The notes under the pieces: model-generated
What the model saw: only the letters and a program-made list of their open reading frames with translations
Database searches by the model: none
What the model was told of the DNA's origin: nothing
From: Hoeflea sp. BAL378
Lineage (GTDB): Bacteria > Pseudomonadota > Alphaproteobacteria > Rhizobiales > Rhizobiaceae
Direction: 5' to 3'
Length of the DNA stretch: 38,760 nucleotides
Assembly: GCF_000759435.1 (NCBI RefSeq)
Contig: NZ_JRJG01000265.1
Coordinates: 1 to 38,760, forward strand
Program-made: the position numbers and the translations under genes
Shown: piece after piece, positions 1-7,832 of the stretch
How positions within the stretch are numbered: position 1 is the stretch's first letter
How the letters are laid out: each line of letters opens with the position of its first letter

Positions 1-526
1 GCGGACCTGGCGGGCGCGGCCCGACATGGGGCCGACGCCGCTCGCCGTGCTCGCCCCCGGTCCGGCGCCCTGCCTGCTCAGCGCGCATCCCGAGCCGGGA
101 TCGGCCATCGACGGGCTTCTGGTGATCGATCGCGCCGAGAACCTCGACGCCGTCGACGCCCGCGAGTTCCGCTACCACCGCCGCGACATCTCCCTGGCCG
201 ATCTCGACTTCGGCGGCGCGGCCCCCGCGCTCGCCGCCCGGGCGGACATTCGGCTCCATGTCTACGAGGCGCGGATCGAGCATAAGCCGGTCGAGGGGCC
301 GGCGCCGATCCTGAGGTCCTATCTCGATGCGGTGATGCAGGGTTTCCTCAACGAGTTCGGCGCGGACGGCCTGCGCCGCTTCGTGACCGAGACCGCGGGC
401 TTCGACAGGCCGGTGCTCGAGGACCGGGAGGCGCCGCGCTATGCGCGGGCGGTTGATCTCTCGCCCGCCGAGATCGCGCTGTTCGAGGCAGCACTCGCGC
501 CGGTCCGTGGGCCCTCCGGCGGCTGA
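1..526 (+). CDS. gamma-glutamylcyclotransferase-like protein (C-terminal part)
   Basis: The reading frame is open from the first base of the window, so the start lies outside; the ATG at 26 is internal because the frame continues upstream with a family-like stretch (RTWRARPDMGPTP). The pattern D-x-R-E-x-x-Y-x-R (around residue 47 counted from that ATG) fits the catalytic Glu region of the AIG2/GGCT fold. The later part, with SYLDAVMQGFL and a charged RPVLEDREAPRY stretch, is typical of bacterial gamma-glutamylcyclotransferase family proteins. Such enzymes release 5-oxoproline from gamma-glutamyl peptides; the true substrate here is unknown. The next gene, aroG, has its own promoter, so the two need not be linked. 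Confidence 0.65.
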   Translation, partial: RTWRARPDMGPTPLAVLAPGPAPCLLSAHPEPGSAIDGLLVIDRAENLDAVDAREFRYHRRDISLADLDFGGAAPALAARADIRLHVYEARIEHKPVEGPAPILRSYLDAVMQGFLNEFGADGLRRFVTETAGFDRPVLEDREAPRYARAVDLSPAEIALFEAALAPVRGPSGG

Positions 527-542
527 TTCGTTGATGCCGGGT

Positions 543-570
543 TTGCAGGGGGCGAAATCATCGCTATAAG
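543..570 (+). promoter_or_regulatory. candidate promoter of aroG
   Basis: A -35-like TTGCAG (543-548) and a -10-like TATAAG (565-570) are 16 bases apart, in an A/T-richer stretch between the two genes. The predicted start of transcription near 577 would give a leader of about 48 bases before the chosen aroG start. This is pattern matching only. Confidence 0.45.
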
Positions 571-624
571 CCCCTCCAAATCGACAGATCCGCGGGCAAT
601 CGCCCGTCCAACACGGTGAACGAC

Positions 625-2001
625 ATGGCACAGAACTGGACCCCGAAGAGCTGGCGCAACAAACCCATCCAGCAGGTCCCGGACTATCCGGATGCGGCGG
701 CGCTGGCTGCGACCGAAGCCCGGCTCTCCAAGTTTCCGCCGCTGGTTTTTGCGGGTGAGGCCCGCCGGCTGAAGTCAGCGCTCGCTGGCGTGGCCGAAGG
801 CAGGGGCTTTCTGCTTCAGGGTGGCGACTGCGCCGAGAGCTTCGCCGAGCACGAGGCCGACAACATCCGCGATTTCTTCCGCGTGTTCCTGCAAATGGCC
901 GTGGTGCTGACATTTGGCGCGCAGCAGCCTGTGGTCAAGATCGGCCGGATTGCCGGCCAGTTCGCCAAGCCGCGCTCGTCCAACATCGAGAAGCAGGGCG
1001 ACGTCGAGCTTCCGAGCTACCGCGGCGACATCATCAACGGCATCGAGTTCAACGAGGCCGAGCGCATCCCCAACCCGGAACGCCAGATCATGGCCTACCG
1101 GCAGTCGGCGGCCACGCTCAACCTGCTGCGCGCGTTTGCCCAGGGCGGCTACGCCAATCTCGACAACGTCCACCAGTGGATGCTGGGCTTCGTCAAGGAC
1201 AGCCCGCAGGCCGAGCGCTACCGCAAGCTCGCCGACCGGATCTCCGAGACCATGGACTTCATGAAGGCGATCGGGATCACCGCGGACAACCACGCCAACC
1301 TGCGCGAGACCGATTTCTTCACCAGCCACGAGGCGCTGCTCCTGGGCTACGAAGAAGCCATGACCCGCACCGATTCCACCTCGGGCGATTTCTACGCCAC
1401 CTCCGGCCACATGATCTGGATCGGCGACCGCACGCGCCAGACAGACCATGCCCATGTCGAGTTCTGCCGCGGCATCAAGAACCCGATCGGTCTCAAATGC
1501 GGCCCGTCGCTCGAAGCAGACGAGCTTCTGACGCTGATCGACATCTTGAACCCGTCGAACGAGCCGGGCCGTCTCACGCTGATCGCCCGCTTCGGCCACG
1601 ACAAGGTGGCTGATCACCTGCCGCGCCTGATCCGCGCCGTCGAGCGCGAGGGTCGCAAGGTGGTGTGGTCGTGCGACCCGATGCACGGCAACACGATCAC
1701 GCTCAACTCCTACAAGACCCGACCCTTCGAGCGGATCCTGTCGGAAGTGGATTCCTTCTTCCAGATCCACCGCGCCGAGGGCACGCATCCCGGCGGCATC
1801 CACATCGAGATGACCGGCAAGAACGTCACCGAGTGCACCGGCGGCGCCCGCGCGCTTACCGGCGACGATTTGCGCGACCGCTACCACACCCATTGCGACC
1901 CGCGTCTCAACGCCGACCAGGCGCTCGAACTGGCGTTCCTGGTGGCCGAGCGCATGAAGGGCGGCCGCGACGACGACCGCCGCTCGGTCGTCAACGGCTA
2001 G
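625..2001 (+). CDS. aroG: 3-deoxy-7-phosphoheptulonate synthase, class II
   Basis: Condenses phosphoenolpyruvate and erythrose 4-phosphate to DAHP, the first step of the shikimate pathway. The 458-residue product is a plant-type (class II) enzyme. It begins [11 protein letters not shown], has QGGDCAESF with the metal-binding Cys near residue 69, and later KCGPS, DPMHGNT and [12 protein letters not shown], which hold the substrate and metal residues of this class. An in-frame GTG at 616 exists, but rhizobial homologues start at the MAQNW methionine, so the ATG at 625 is preferred; no strong Shine-Dalgarno is visible for either. A strong hairpin follows the stop, so it is probably transcribed alone. 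No regulatory ACT domain is seen. Confidence 0.95.
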   Translation: MAQNWTPKSWRNKPIQQVPDYPDAAALAATEARLSKFPPLVFAGEARRLKSALAGVAEGRGFLLQGGDCAESFAEHEADNIRDFFRVFLQMAVVLTFGAQQPVVKIGRIAGQFAKPRSSNIEKQGDVELPSYRGDIINGIEFNEAERIPNPERQIMAYRQSAATLNLLRAFAQGGYANLDNVHQWMLGFVKDSPQAERYRKLADRISETMDFMKAIGITADNHANLRETDFFTSHEALLLGYEEAMTRTDSTSGDFYATSGHMIWIGDRTRQTDHAHVEFCRGIKNPIGLKCGPSLEADELLTLIDILNPSNEPGRLTLIARFGHDKVADHLPRLIRAVEREGRKVVWSCDPMHGNTITLNSYKTRPFERILSEVDSFFQIHRAEGTHPGGIHIEMTGKNVTECTGGARALTGDDLRDRYHTHCDPRLNADQALELAFLVAERMKGGRDDDRRSVVNG

Positions 2002-2032
2002 GGACGGTCTCAAGAAATCTGCTGGATGGTAA

Positions 2033-2060
2033 AACACGCCGGGGGAAGCCCCGGCGTGTT
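2033..2060 (+). terminator. hairpin terminator after aroG
   Basis: A perfect 12-bp stem (AACACGCCGGGG pairing with CCCCGGCGTGTT) closes a 4-base loop about 30 bases after the aroG stop. There is no proper T-run after it, so termination may be partial. Confidence 0.65.
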
Positions 2061-2247
2061 GCGTTGGATTGAAGCGCGAGTCCCACCCTCCGTCATGCAG
2101 GACTATCTGTCATTCAGCGACCGCGCCTCGGCGGAACAAGGCAATTTCCCGGCCTACGGGCGCTTCCTGCGGGATCCCGGCGCGGGGGTCGGGATGAGAG
2201 GGAAGCTGATTTGCCTCGACCAAAAACTAGATCACCGCCCCGGATTG

Positions 2248-2270
2248 TGGTACCAATAACTGGTAACTGG
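2248..2270 (+). promoter_or_regulatory. candidate operator of the parDE pair
   Basis: Just upstream of the antitoxin start lie an 8-base palindrome TGGTACCA (2248-2255), an overlapping inverted repeat TACCA-N5-TGGTA (2251-2265), and two tandem TAACTGG heptamers (2257-2270). ParD antitoxins are ribbon-helix-helix proteins that bind such short repeats to repress their own operon. The last heptamer also supplies part of the CTGGAG ribosome-binding sequence, so bound protein would cover it. Confidence 0.45.
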
Positions 2271-2279
2271 AGACATTCC

Positions 2280-2513
2280 ATGGGCAAGAACACCTCCGTG
2301 GTGCTGACCGAACAGCAGGAAGCCTTTGTCCGGTCTCAGATCGAGGCGGGGCGGTACACATCTGTGAGCGAAGCGGTGCGCGCGGGTCTGGCGACATTGC
2401 AGGAGCGCGAAGAGATGATGACCGCACTTCGCCGCGATATCGATGCAGGCATTGCCTCGGGCGATGCTGGACCTCTGGATATGGATGCGTTTCTCGCCGA
2501 TCTGCGCAGATGA
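2280..2513 (+). CDS. parD: ParD-type antitoxin
   Basis: Antitoxin of a type II toxin-antitoxin pair, expected to bind and neutralise the ParE toxin and to repress the operon. The 77-residue product starts MGKNTSVVLTEQQEAFV and continues with GRYTSVSEAVRAGLATL, the N-terminal ribbon-helix-helix DNA-binding domain of the CopG/ParD family. The C-terminal part (RRDIDAGIASGDAGPLDMDAFLADLRR) is the toxin-wrapping tail. The frame is open further upstream, but the ATG at 2280 has a CTGGAG site at a fitting distance and matches family starts. It overlaps the toxin gene by four bases (ATGA), typical of translational coupling. Confidence 0.9.
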   Translation: MGKNTSVVLTEQQEAFVRSQIEAGRYTSVSEAVRAGLATLQEREEMMTALRRDIDAGIASGDAGPLDMDAFLADLRR

Positions 2514-2803
2514 TGATCCGGCCTGTCTATACGCGGCTGGCGCTGCGGGACTTGGGCAATATACACGCCTGGAGCGTAGAGCACTTCGGCGCGGATCAGG
2601 CCGATCTTTATCTGCGCCAGATCGGAGCCACGCTTGAACGGGCTGCAGGAGCGCCGGGTTTCTTACGCGACGCGTCCTCGGTCCGTCCGGGACTTATGAA
2701 AGTCCTTGCCGGGTCGCATGTGGCCTACGTTCTGTCCGAGCCAGGTTCGTTTCGGGTCATCCGCATCCTGCACGGACGCATGGACCCCGCCCGCTGGGTG
2801 TGA
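2510..2803 (+). CDS. parE: ParE-type toxin (RelE/ParE superfamily)
   Basis: Toxin of the pair. Characterised ParE proteins poison DNA gyrase, while RelE relatives cleave mRNA; the sequence resembles ParE. The 97-residue product has the family layout: an N-terminal helical hairpin with RLALRDLGNIHAWSVEHFG, then beta strands ending in FRVIRILHGRMDPARW. It starts inside the last codons of the antitoxin (ATGA overlap); a second ATG at 2513 is possible. The pair appears intact, with no frameshift. As a plasmid- or chromosome-borne addiction module it may mark a mobile or accessory segment, being next to the repeat-rich stretch. Confidence 0.9.
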   Translation: MMIRPVYTRLALRDLGNIHAWSVEHFGADQADLYLRQIGATLERAAGAPGFLRDASSVRPGLMKVLAGSHVAYVLSEPGSFRVIRILHGRMDPARWV

Positions 2804-2888
2804 TCCCGGCTGGAGATGTCGCAAATCCCGGTGGCGCGTTCTCCCGGTCCCGTGATTAGATCGCACCGATCAGTTCACGGAGACCCCC

Positions 2889-3311
2889 ATGCCCGACACC
2901 CAGATCCGCACCGGCCGGTGCAATTGCGGCGCCGTCCGCTTCCGCACCCGCGGACCGCTGCGCGAGGTCGTCGCCTGCCACTGTTCGCAATGCCGGCGCC
3001 AGACCGGGCTCTATTACGCCGCCACCAATGTGGCCGACGATCATATCGAGATCGAGGGGGCGGCGGGGCTCACGTGGTACCACGCCTCCGAAGTCGCCCG
3101 GCGCGGCTTCTGCGCATATTGCGGCTCGGCGCTGTTCTGGAAGCACCGCGACGACGCCCATATCTCGGTCCTCGCCGGCGCCTTCGATCCGCCCACGGGA
3201 CTCCACATCGCCAGCCACATCTTCTGCGCCGACAAGGGCGATTTCTACGAGATCACCGATGGCGCGCCGCAATATGACAGGAGTTCGCCGGGGGTGCTGG
3301 TGGCGGAGTAG
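2889..3311 (+). CDS. GFA family (glutathione-dependent formaldehyde-activating-like) zinc protein
   Basis: A 140-residue protein of the Mss4-like fold found in the Gfa family. The zinc-binding cysteines are visible: C11-x-C13, C30-x-C32-x2-C35 and a later RGFCAYCGS pair. Gfa of Paracoccus was described as aiding the reaction of formaldehyde with glutathione, but most family members have unknown function, so the name marks the family and not a proven activity. The ATG at 2889 follows GGAG at about seven bases. The gene stands alone between parE and the repeat island. Confidence 0.85.
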   Translation: MPDTQIRTGRCNCGAVRFRTRGPLREVVACHCSQCRRQTGLYYAATNVADDHIEIEGAAGLTWYHASEVARRGFCAYCGSALFWKHRDDAHISVLAGAFDPPTGLHIASHIFCADKGDFYEITDGAPQYDRSSPGVLVAE

Positions 3312-3363
3312 GGGGCTGGAGGCCACCTGCCGAATTTGCCCCAGGCGCTGCGCCCGCGGTTCT

Positions 3364-3494
3364 CCTCCCTTCTCCCTCAGGGAGAAGGTGCCGGCGAAGC
3401 CGGCGGATGAGGGTGCGCTGCACTCGCCGTAGTCGACCCTCATCCGTCTCGCCGCTTCGCGTCGAGCCACCTTCTCCCGGAGGGAGAAGGGAGG
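3364..3494. repeat. inverted-repeat intergenic element A, copy 1
   Basis: Two halves of roughly 50-60 bases face each other (3364-3414 and 3436-3494). Each has a CCTCCCTTCTCCC-type outer arm that itself forms a small hairpin, and an inner GGATGAGGGT or its complement. The same design recurs at 4739-4867. Elements of this type are widespread between genes in Hyphomicrobiales and give spurious open frames. Confidence 0.8.
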
Positions 3495-3509
3495 GTGCGC
3501 GCCGCCGGG

Positions 3510-3692
3510 CCCATCGTCCTCGGCCCTTATCCTTGTCATCGTCGGACCCCGCTCCGCCGGCATCCGCCAGATCCTCCGTCGTCATCCTCGGACGCCTCGT
3601 GTCGTCATCCTCCAGCCCCTCCGAACGTCGTCCTTGGACCCCTCGGAACGTCGTCCTCGGACCGCTCGGTCGTCGTCCTCGGACCCCAACGT
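3510..3692. repeat. degenerate direct repeats of a GTCGTCCTCGGACC unit
   Basis: About six imperfect units, spaced 19-30 bases apart, each resembling the outer arm of the 110-bp element that follows at 3693. They look like broken or stacked half-elements, and could have arisen by repeated partial insertion or slippage at the arm. Confidence 0.65.
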
Positions 3693-3802
3693 CGTCATCC
3701 TCGGGCCTGTCCCGAGGATCTACTGTCGCCAGCCCGGAAACCAATGAACCAGCGAGACCGCCGAGGCTGCGGTAGATCCTCGGGACAGGCCCGAGGAGGA
3801 CG
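3693..3802. repeat. 110-bp RIME-like element B, copy 1
   Basis: Ends are 28-base inverted repeats with one mismatch. Each arm is itself palindromic around CTCGGGCCTGTCCCGAG. The 54-base centre carries CGCCAGCCCGGAAACCAATG. A second copy at 4554-4663 has the same length, the same orientation and about 90% identity. Size and two-palindrome layout match the Rhizobium intergenic mosaic elements (RIME1, about 108 bp). Confidence 0.8.
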
Positions 3803-4553
3803 TGCCGAGGGATTCGGGGGTGCCGCAAACGGCCCCTCGTGGCAGTGATCCCCTCTCGGTCTGAGGAGAAACGGGGCACGCACCCCCAACAATTCCAATC
3901 CCTTACCCCAAATCAAGCCCGATCTTGTCCCCACATCCCGCTCCCGTGCCACACTTCTCCCACTCCCGCCGCCGGATGGGCCGCCAGCGTAGCGGTCCGG
4001 GCGGGAGGAAGGCCTTCCGGCCCCGTCGTAACGTGCGGCGGGGACCCGGGAGGAGGCGAAGGCCGGCGGGCTCCGCTGGCAGCCCGGTCGCCCTCACGGG
4101 AAGACCGGGCCAAGCCAGCCGCCGGATCCGCCCTCGCATCCGGGCTTCGCGTGAGCGGAGCAAGCGGATGGACGGCGGGACGGGCCTGTGGCGGATTTTG
4201 TGGCGCTTTGCCATGGAATTCGCGTCGGACGCGCTCCACGCCCTTGAGCCGAGGCCTCGTCCGGGCCGGGCTCGGGGGCCAGGCAGCCGCCTGTCGGATG
4301 CGGACATCATCCGGCGACACTCGGGCCGCGCGCCAGCCGCGCCACCCCGGCGCATGCACCCCATGCGCCACCCAAACCCCATTTCCGAAGGCAAAGCCCG
4401 CGTGCGGCCCTCCGGACTGAAGTTGCTTTATCGCCCCGGCGGGTTCCTCGCGCGGGGATATCGGCGCGTGCGGTTTCCCCTCGGGCGTCATCGCGAAAGC
4501 CACGATTTCTGGCATCCTCGGAACTCTCGGATGGCATCCGCGCCCCTCGTCCC
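3803..4553. other. gene-free core between the two repeat sets
   Basis: About 750 bases without a convincing gene. Several frames are open, but they show no known domain, are arginine- and proline-rich, and overlap one another, which is usual for GC-rich non-coding DNA. There are local hairpins, such as CCGGTC...GACCGG near 4087-4111 and GGAT...ATCC near 4125-4142. I cannot assign a function. It could be a decayed gene, a longer repeat with other copies elsewhere, or a structured RNA. Confidence 0.4.
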
Positions 4554-4663
4554 CGTCGTCCTCGGGCTTGTCCCGAGGATCCACAGTCGCCAGCCCGGAA
4601 ACCAATGGACCCGCGAGACCGCCGAGGGTGCAACAGATCCTCGGGACAGGCCCGAGGATGACG
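4554..4663. repeat. 110-bp RIME-like element B, copy 2
   Basis: Same length and orientation as the copy at 3693-3802, with about eleven differences. The terminal arms again form long hairpins around CTCGGG...CCCGAG. Most differences lie in the centre near CTGCGGTA versus GTGCAACA. Confidence 0.8.
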
Positions 4664-4671
4664 GATCGCGG

Positions 4672-4719
4672 GGTCCGAGGATAACCAACCGGCAAGGTCC
4701 AAGGATAGGGAACCGGCAA
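4672..4719. repeat. 24-bp tandem repeat, two units
   Basis: Units at 4672-4695 and 4696-4719 share 20 of 24 bases (GGTCC-x-AGGATA, three variable bases, AACCGGCAA). Read on the other strand they resemble the half-arm units at 3510-3692, so they lie in mirror position to those. Confidence 0.7.
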
Positions 4720-4738
4720 GGTCCCACTCCCGCGGGTC

Positions 4739-4867
4739 CCTCCCTTCTCCCTCCGGGAGAAGGTGGCCCGAAGGGCCGGATGAGGGGGCGCCACACCCAC
4801 TGAACCGACCCTCATCCGTCTCGCAGCTTGCGCGGCGAGCCACCTTCTCCCGGCGGGAGAAGGGAGG
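4739..4867. repeat. inverted-repeat intergenic element A, copy 2
   Basis: Outer arms CCTCCCTTCTCCC at 4739 and its complement ending at 4867, with inner GGATGAGGG and its inverted partner. It matches the element at 3364-3494 in layout and closes the repeat island, about 120 bases before the next gene. Confidence 0.8.
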
Positions 4868-4988
4868 GTGCCCGTTTCGGCCTTTCGTGCCGCTTCCATC
4901 TGTCCACAAATCCTGAACGCTATGTGATCAATCGAGGATCTTTCGTGAACGGCGGTCCTCGCCTATCTTCGTCAAAAGGAGATGTCCC

Positions 4989-5825
4989 ATGACTCAAGAT
5001 ACCCGCGCGCCGTCCATGCCCGCTTTGTTCCTCTCGCACGGTTCGCCCGACACCGCGATCGCCGACACCCAGGCGGCGGCGTGGCTCAGGCAGCTGGCGC
5101 GCGAGCTGCCGCGGCCGCGCGCCATCGTCGTGGCGAGCGCCCATTTCGAGGTCTCCGGCGGGGTCGCGGTCTCGGCTGATCCCGAGCCCGAAACCATCCA
5201 TGATTTCGGCGGCTTCGCGCCCGAACTTTACGCGATGGACTATCCCGCGCCGGGCGAGCCGGAGCTAGCGCGCCGGATCGCCGCGGATCTGACGGCCGCA
5301 GGCTTTGTCTCGAAGGCGGTCGACCGCCGCGGCTTCGACCACGGCGTCTGGGTGCCGCTGAAGCTGATCTACCCGGATGCCGATATCCCGGTGGTTTCGG
5401 TCTCGGTCGACCCGGCGCAGGGCCCGGAGCATCATTTCCGGCTCGGCCGGGCGCTGGCGGGGCTCGGCGCGGAGGGCGTGCTGGTGATCGGCTCGGGCTC
5501 CTTCACCCACAATCTGGGCGAGGCGTTCCGGGCGCTGCGCGCCGGGCAGCGCGCGGCCGAGGTGCCGTCCTGGGTGAGCGATTTCACCCGCTGGATGGGC
5601 GAGCGGCTCGCCGCCAACGATGTCGCGGCGCTGCTCGACTATCGCCGCGAAGCCCCGTTCGCGGCCAGGAACCACCCGACCGACGAGCATCTGCTGCCGC
5701 TCTACGTGGCGATGGGGGCGGCGGGTGAGGCGGGCACGGCGCATCTGGTGCATGACAGCGCCGAATTCGGCGTGCTGGCGATGACCATGTGGCGCTTCGA
5801 CCCGGCGCCGGCGCTCGCCGCTTAA
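4989..5825 (+). CDS. DODA-type extradiol ring-opening dioxygenase family protein
   Basis: A 278-residue protein of the LigB/DODA superfamily (YgiD-like), non-haem iron enzymes that open catechol-type rings. Characterised members act on 4,5-DOPA, but the natural substrate of bacterial ones is often unknown. The metal-binding motifs are visible: SHGSP with His17, SAHFE with His52, HDFGGF with His71, GFDHGVWVPL, and NHPTDEHLLPL near the C-terminus. The ATG at 4989 follows a good AAAGGAG site. It stands alone after the repeat island, with a short gap to a small lipoprotein gene that may be co-transcribed. Confidence 0.88.
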   Translation: MTQDTRAPSMPALFLSHGSPDTAIADTQAAAWLRQLARELPRPRAIVVASAHFEVSGGVAVSADPEPETIHDFGGFAPELYAMDYPAPGEPELARRIAADLTAAGFVSKAVDRRGFDHGVWVPLKLIYPDADIPVVSVSVDPAQGPEHHFRLGRALAGLGAEGVLVIGSGSFTHNLGEAFRALRAGQRAAEVPSWVSDFTRWMGERLAANDVAALLDYRREAPFAARNHPTDEHLLPLYVAMGAAGEAGTAHLVHDSAEFGVLAMTMWRFDPAPALAA

Positions 5826-5859
5826 CCCAATCTTCAGCGCCCGCGGGTTAAGCGGGAGC

Positions 5860-6063
5860 ATGATCCTTCGCCTCGCCCTGCCGCTCCTCCTCGCAGCCCT
5901 CGTCGCGCCCGTCTCGGGCTGCGGCGCGGTGATCGTCACCAAGACCGTGACCGGGGCGGGATCGCTGGTGGTCGGCAGCGCGGTCGGCGCGGCCAGGCTC
6001 ACGGGAGCGGCGGCCGGAGCAGTGGTGGGTCTCGCGGTGCCGGACGGCGACGAGGCCGAGTAG
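5860..6063 (+). CDS. small lipoprotein of unknown function
   Basis: A 67-residue product with a lipoprotein signal: a short positively charged start, a hydrophobic stretch of leucines and alanines, and the lipobox VSGC with Cys21. The mature part is rich in Gly, Ala and Val (GAGSLVVGSAVGAARLTGAAAGAVVG), so it may lie close to a membrane. A GGGAG sequence precedes the ATG. It sits 34 bases after the dioxygenase gene. I do not recognise a named family; similar small glycine-rich lipoproteins are common in the group. Confidence 0.7.
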   Translation: MILRLALPLLLAALVAPVSGCGAVIVTKTVTGAGSLVVGSAVGAARLTGAAAGAVVGLAVPDGDEAE

Positions 6064-6155
6064 GGCGCCTGCCCACCCGGGTGCGTCATCGACATTGCTC
6101 CCCGCGTGAAAAACTCTGATTTTCAAGCGCTGCGACTTGGGGTAACACCAGTTCC

Positions 6156-7832
6156 ATGACCCAGTCCCGCACCGACATCATCCGCATCGCCATCGCGCAA
6201 TTGAACCCCACCGTGGGCGACATCGCCGGCAATCTCGCCAAGGCGCGCGAGGCGCGCAGCGACGCCGCCCGCCACGGCGCCGACGTGCTGCTGCTCACCG
6301 AACTGTTCATCGCCGGCTACCCGCCCGAGGACCTGGTGCTCAAGCCCGCCTTCCTCGCCCGCTGCCGCGAGGCGGTGGAGCAGCTTGCCGCCGACACCGC
6401 CGACGGCGGGCCGGCGGTGATCATCGGCTATCCGCGTAGCGAGGGCAGCAAGCGCTTCAATTCGGTGGCCGTGCTCGACGGCGGCAGGCTGGTCGCCAGC
6501 CGCGACAAGGTGGATCTGCCCAATTACGGCGAGTTCGACGAAAAGCGGGTGTTCCATGTGGGCGAGATGCCCGGCCCGGTCGAAGTGCGCGGCGTGCGGC
6601 TGGGGATCCCGGTCTGCGAGGACATCTGGGGCGATCTCGGCGTCTGCGAGACGCTCAGCGAAAGCGGCGCGGAGATCCTGCTGGTGCCCAACGGGTCGCC
6701 CTATTTCCGCGGCAAGGTCGAGGTCCGCCACCAGGTGGTGCTCAGGCAGGTGATCGAAAGCGGCCTGCCGATGATCTACGCCAACCAGGTGGGCGGCCAG
6801 GACGAGCTGGTGTTCGACGGGGCGAGCTTCGCCATCAATGCCGACAAGAGCCTCGCCTTCCAGATGAGCCAGTTCGAGGAGGCGGTGTCGGTCAGCACCT
6901 GGAAGCGCCAGGCCGACGGCGTCTGGGTCTCGGCCGGCGGGCCGGTGTCGGCGATCCCCGAGCGCGAGGAGGCGGACTATCGCGCCTGCATGCTGGGGCT
7001 TCGCGACTACGTCAACAAGAACGGCTTCCGCAACGTCGTGCTCGGGCTGTCGGGCGGCATCGATTCGGCCATTTGCGCGGCGCTCGCCGTCGATGCGCTG
7101 GGCGAGGAGCGGCTGCGCGCCGTCATGCTGCCCTACCGCTACACCTCCGAGAGCTCGATCACCGACGCCGAAGCCTGCGCCAAGGCGCTCGGCTGCCGCT
7201 ACGACACGGTGGCGATCGAGGAGCCGGTGCAGGGGTTCCTCTCAACGCTGGGCGAGCTGTTCGAGGGCACCGAGGAGGGGATCACCGAGGAGAACCTGCA
7301 GAGCCGGGCGCGCGGCGTCATCCTGATGGCGATCTCCAACAAGTTCGGCTCGATGGTGGTGACCACCGGCAACAAGAGCGAGATGAGCGTCGGCTACGCC
7401 ACGCTCTACGGCGACATGAACGGCGGCTTCAACCCGATCAAGGACCTCTACAAGATGCAGGTCTATGCGCTGGCGCGCTGGCGCAACAGCCATGTGCCGC
7501 CCGGCGCGCTCGGCCCCTCGGGCGAGGTGATCCCGCAGAACATCATCGACAAGGAGCCGTCCGCGGAGCTCAGGCCCAACCAGACCGACCAGGATTCGCT
7601 GCCGCCCTATCCGGTGCTCGACGACATCCTCGAAAGCCTGGTCGAGAACGAGCTCAGCGTCGAGCAGATCGTCGCCCGCGGCCACGACATCGCCACCGTG
7701 CACCGCATCGAGCATCTCCTCTACATCGCCGAATACAAGCGCCGCCAGTCGGCGCCGGGCGTGAAGATCACCCGCAAGAATTTCGGCCGCGACCGGCGAT
7801 ACCCGATTACAAACCGGTTCCGGGACCGCTGA
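6156..7832 (+). CDS. nadE: glutamine-dependent NAD+ synthetase
   Basis: Last step of NAD synthesis: amidation of nicotinate adenine dinucleotide with ATP, using ammonia taken from glutamine. The 558-residue protein has two parts. Residues 1 to about 260 form a nitrilase-like glutaminase with the triad Glu49, Lys118 and Cys154 (IPVCEDIWGD). Residues from about 275 form the synthetase with the ATP-binding P-loop SGGIDS at 299-304. This length and fusion are normal for the two-domain bacterial type. The stop and the start of the following transporter gene overlap (TGATG), so the two are probably translated together. Confidence 0.97.
   Translation: MTQSRTDIIRIAIAQLNPTVGDIAGNLAKAREARSDAARHGADVLLLTELFIAGYPPEDLVLKPAFLARCREAVEQLAADTADGGPAVIIGYPRSEGSKRFNSVAVLDGGRLVASRDKVDLPNYGEFDEKRVFHVGEMPGPVEVRGVRLGIPVCEDIWGDLGVCETLSESGAEILLVPNGSPYFRGKVEVRHQVVLRQVIESGLPMIYANQVGGQDELVFDGASFAINADKSLAFQMSQFEEAVSVSTWKRQADGVWVSAGGPVSAIPEREEADYRACMLGLRDYVNKNGFRNVVLGLSGGIDSAICAALAVDALGEERLRAVMLPYRYTSESSITDAEACAKALGCRYDTVAIEEPVQGFLSTLGELFEGTEEGITEENLQSRARGVILMAISNKFGSMVVTTGNKSEMSVGYATLYGDMNGGFNPIKDLYKMQVYALARWRNSHVPPGALGPSGEVIPQNIIDKEPSAELRPNQTDQDSLPPYPVLDDILESLVENELSVEQIVARGHDIATVHRIEHLLYIAEYKRRQSAPGVKITRKNFGRDRRYPITNRFRDR

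Noticed and set aside
775-2037. Open frame of 420 codons opposite aroG
   Set aside because: Shadow of aroG; no domain and no ribosome site.
3364-4867. CRISPR array or integron-like array
   Set aside because: The repeats differ in type and spacing, the units are palindromic or mosaic, there are no uniform spacers, and no cas or integrase gene is present.
2280-4867. Mobile element ends around parDE and the repeats
   Set aside because: No transposase, integrase, tRNA target or matching terminal repeats that would enclose both were found.
3253-4909. Several frames of 100-330 codons in the repeat island
   Set aside because: They run through the repeat elements, overlap each other and give the low-complexity products well known as false genes from such repeats.
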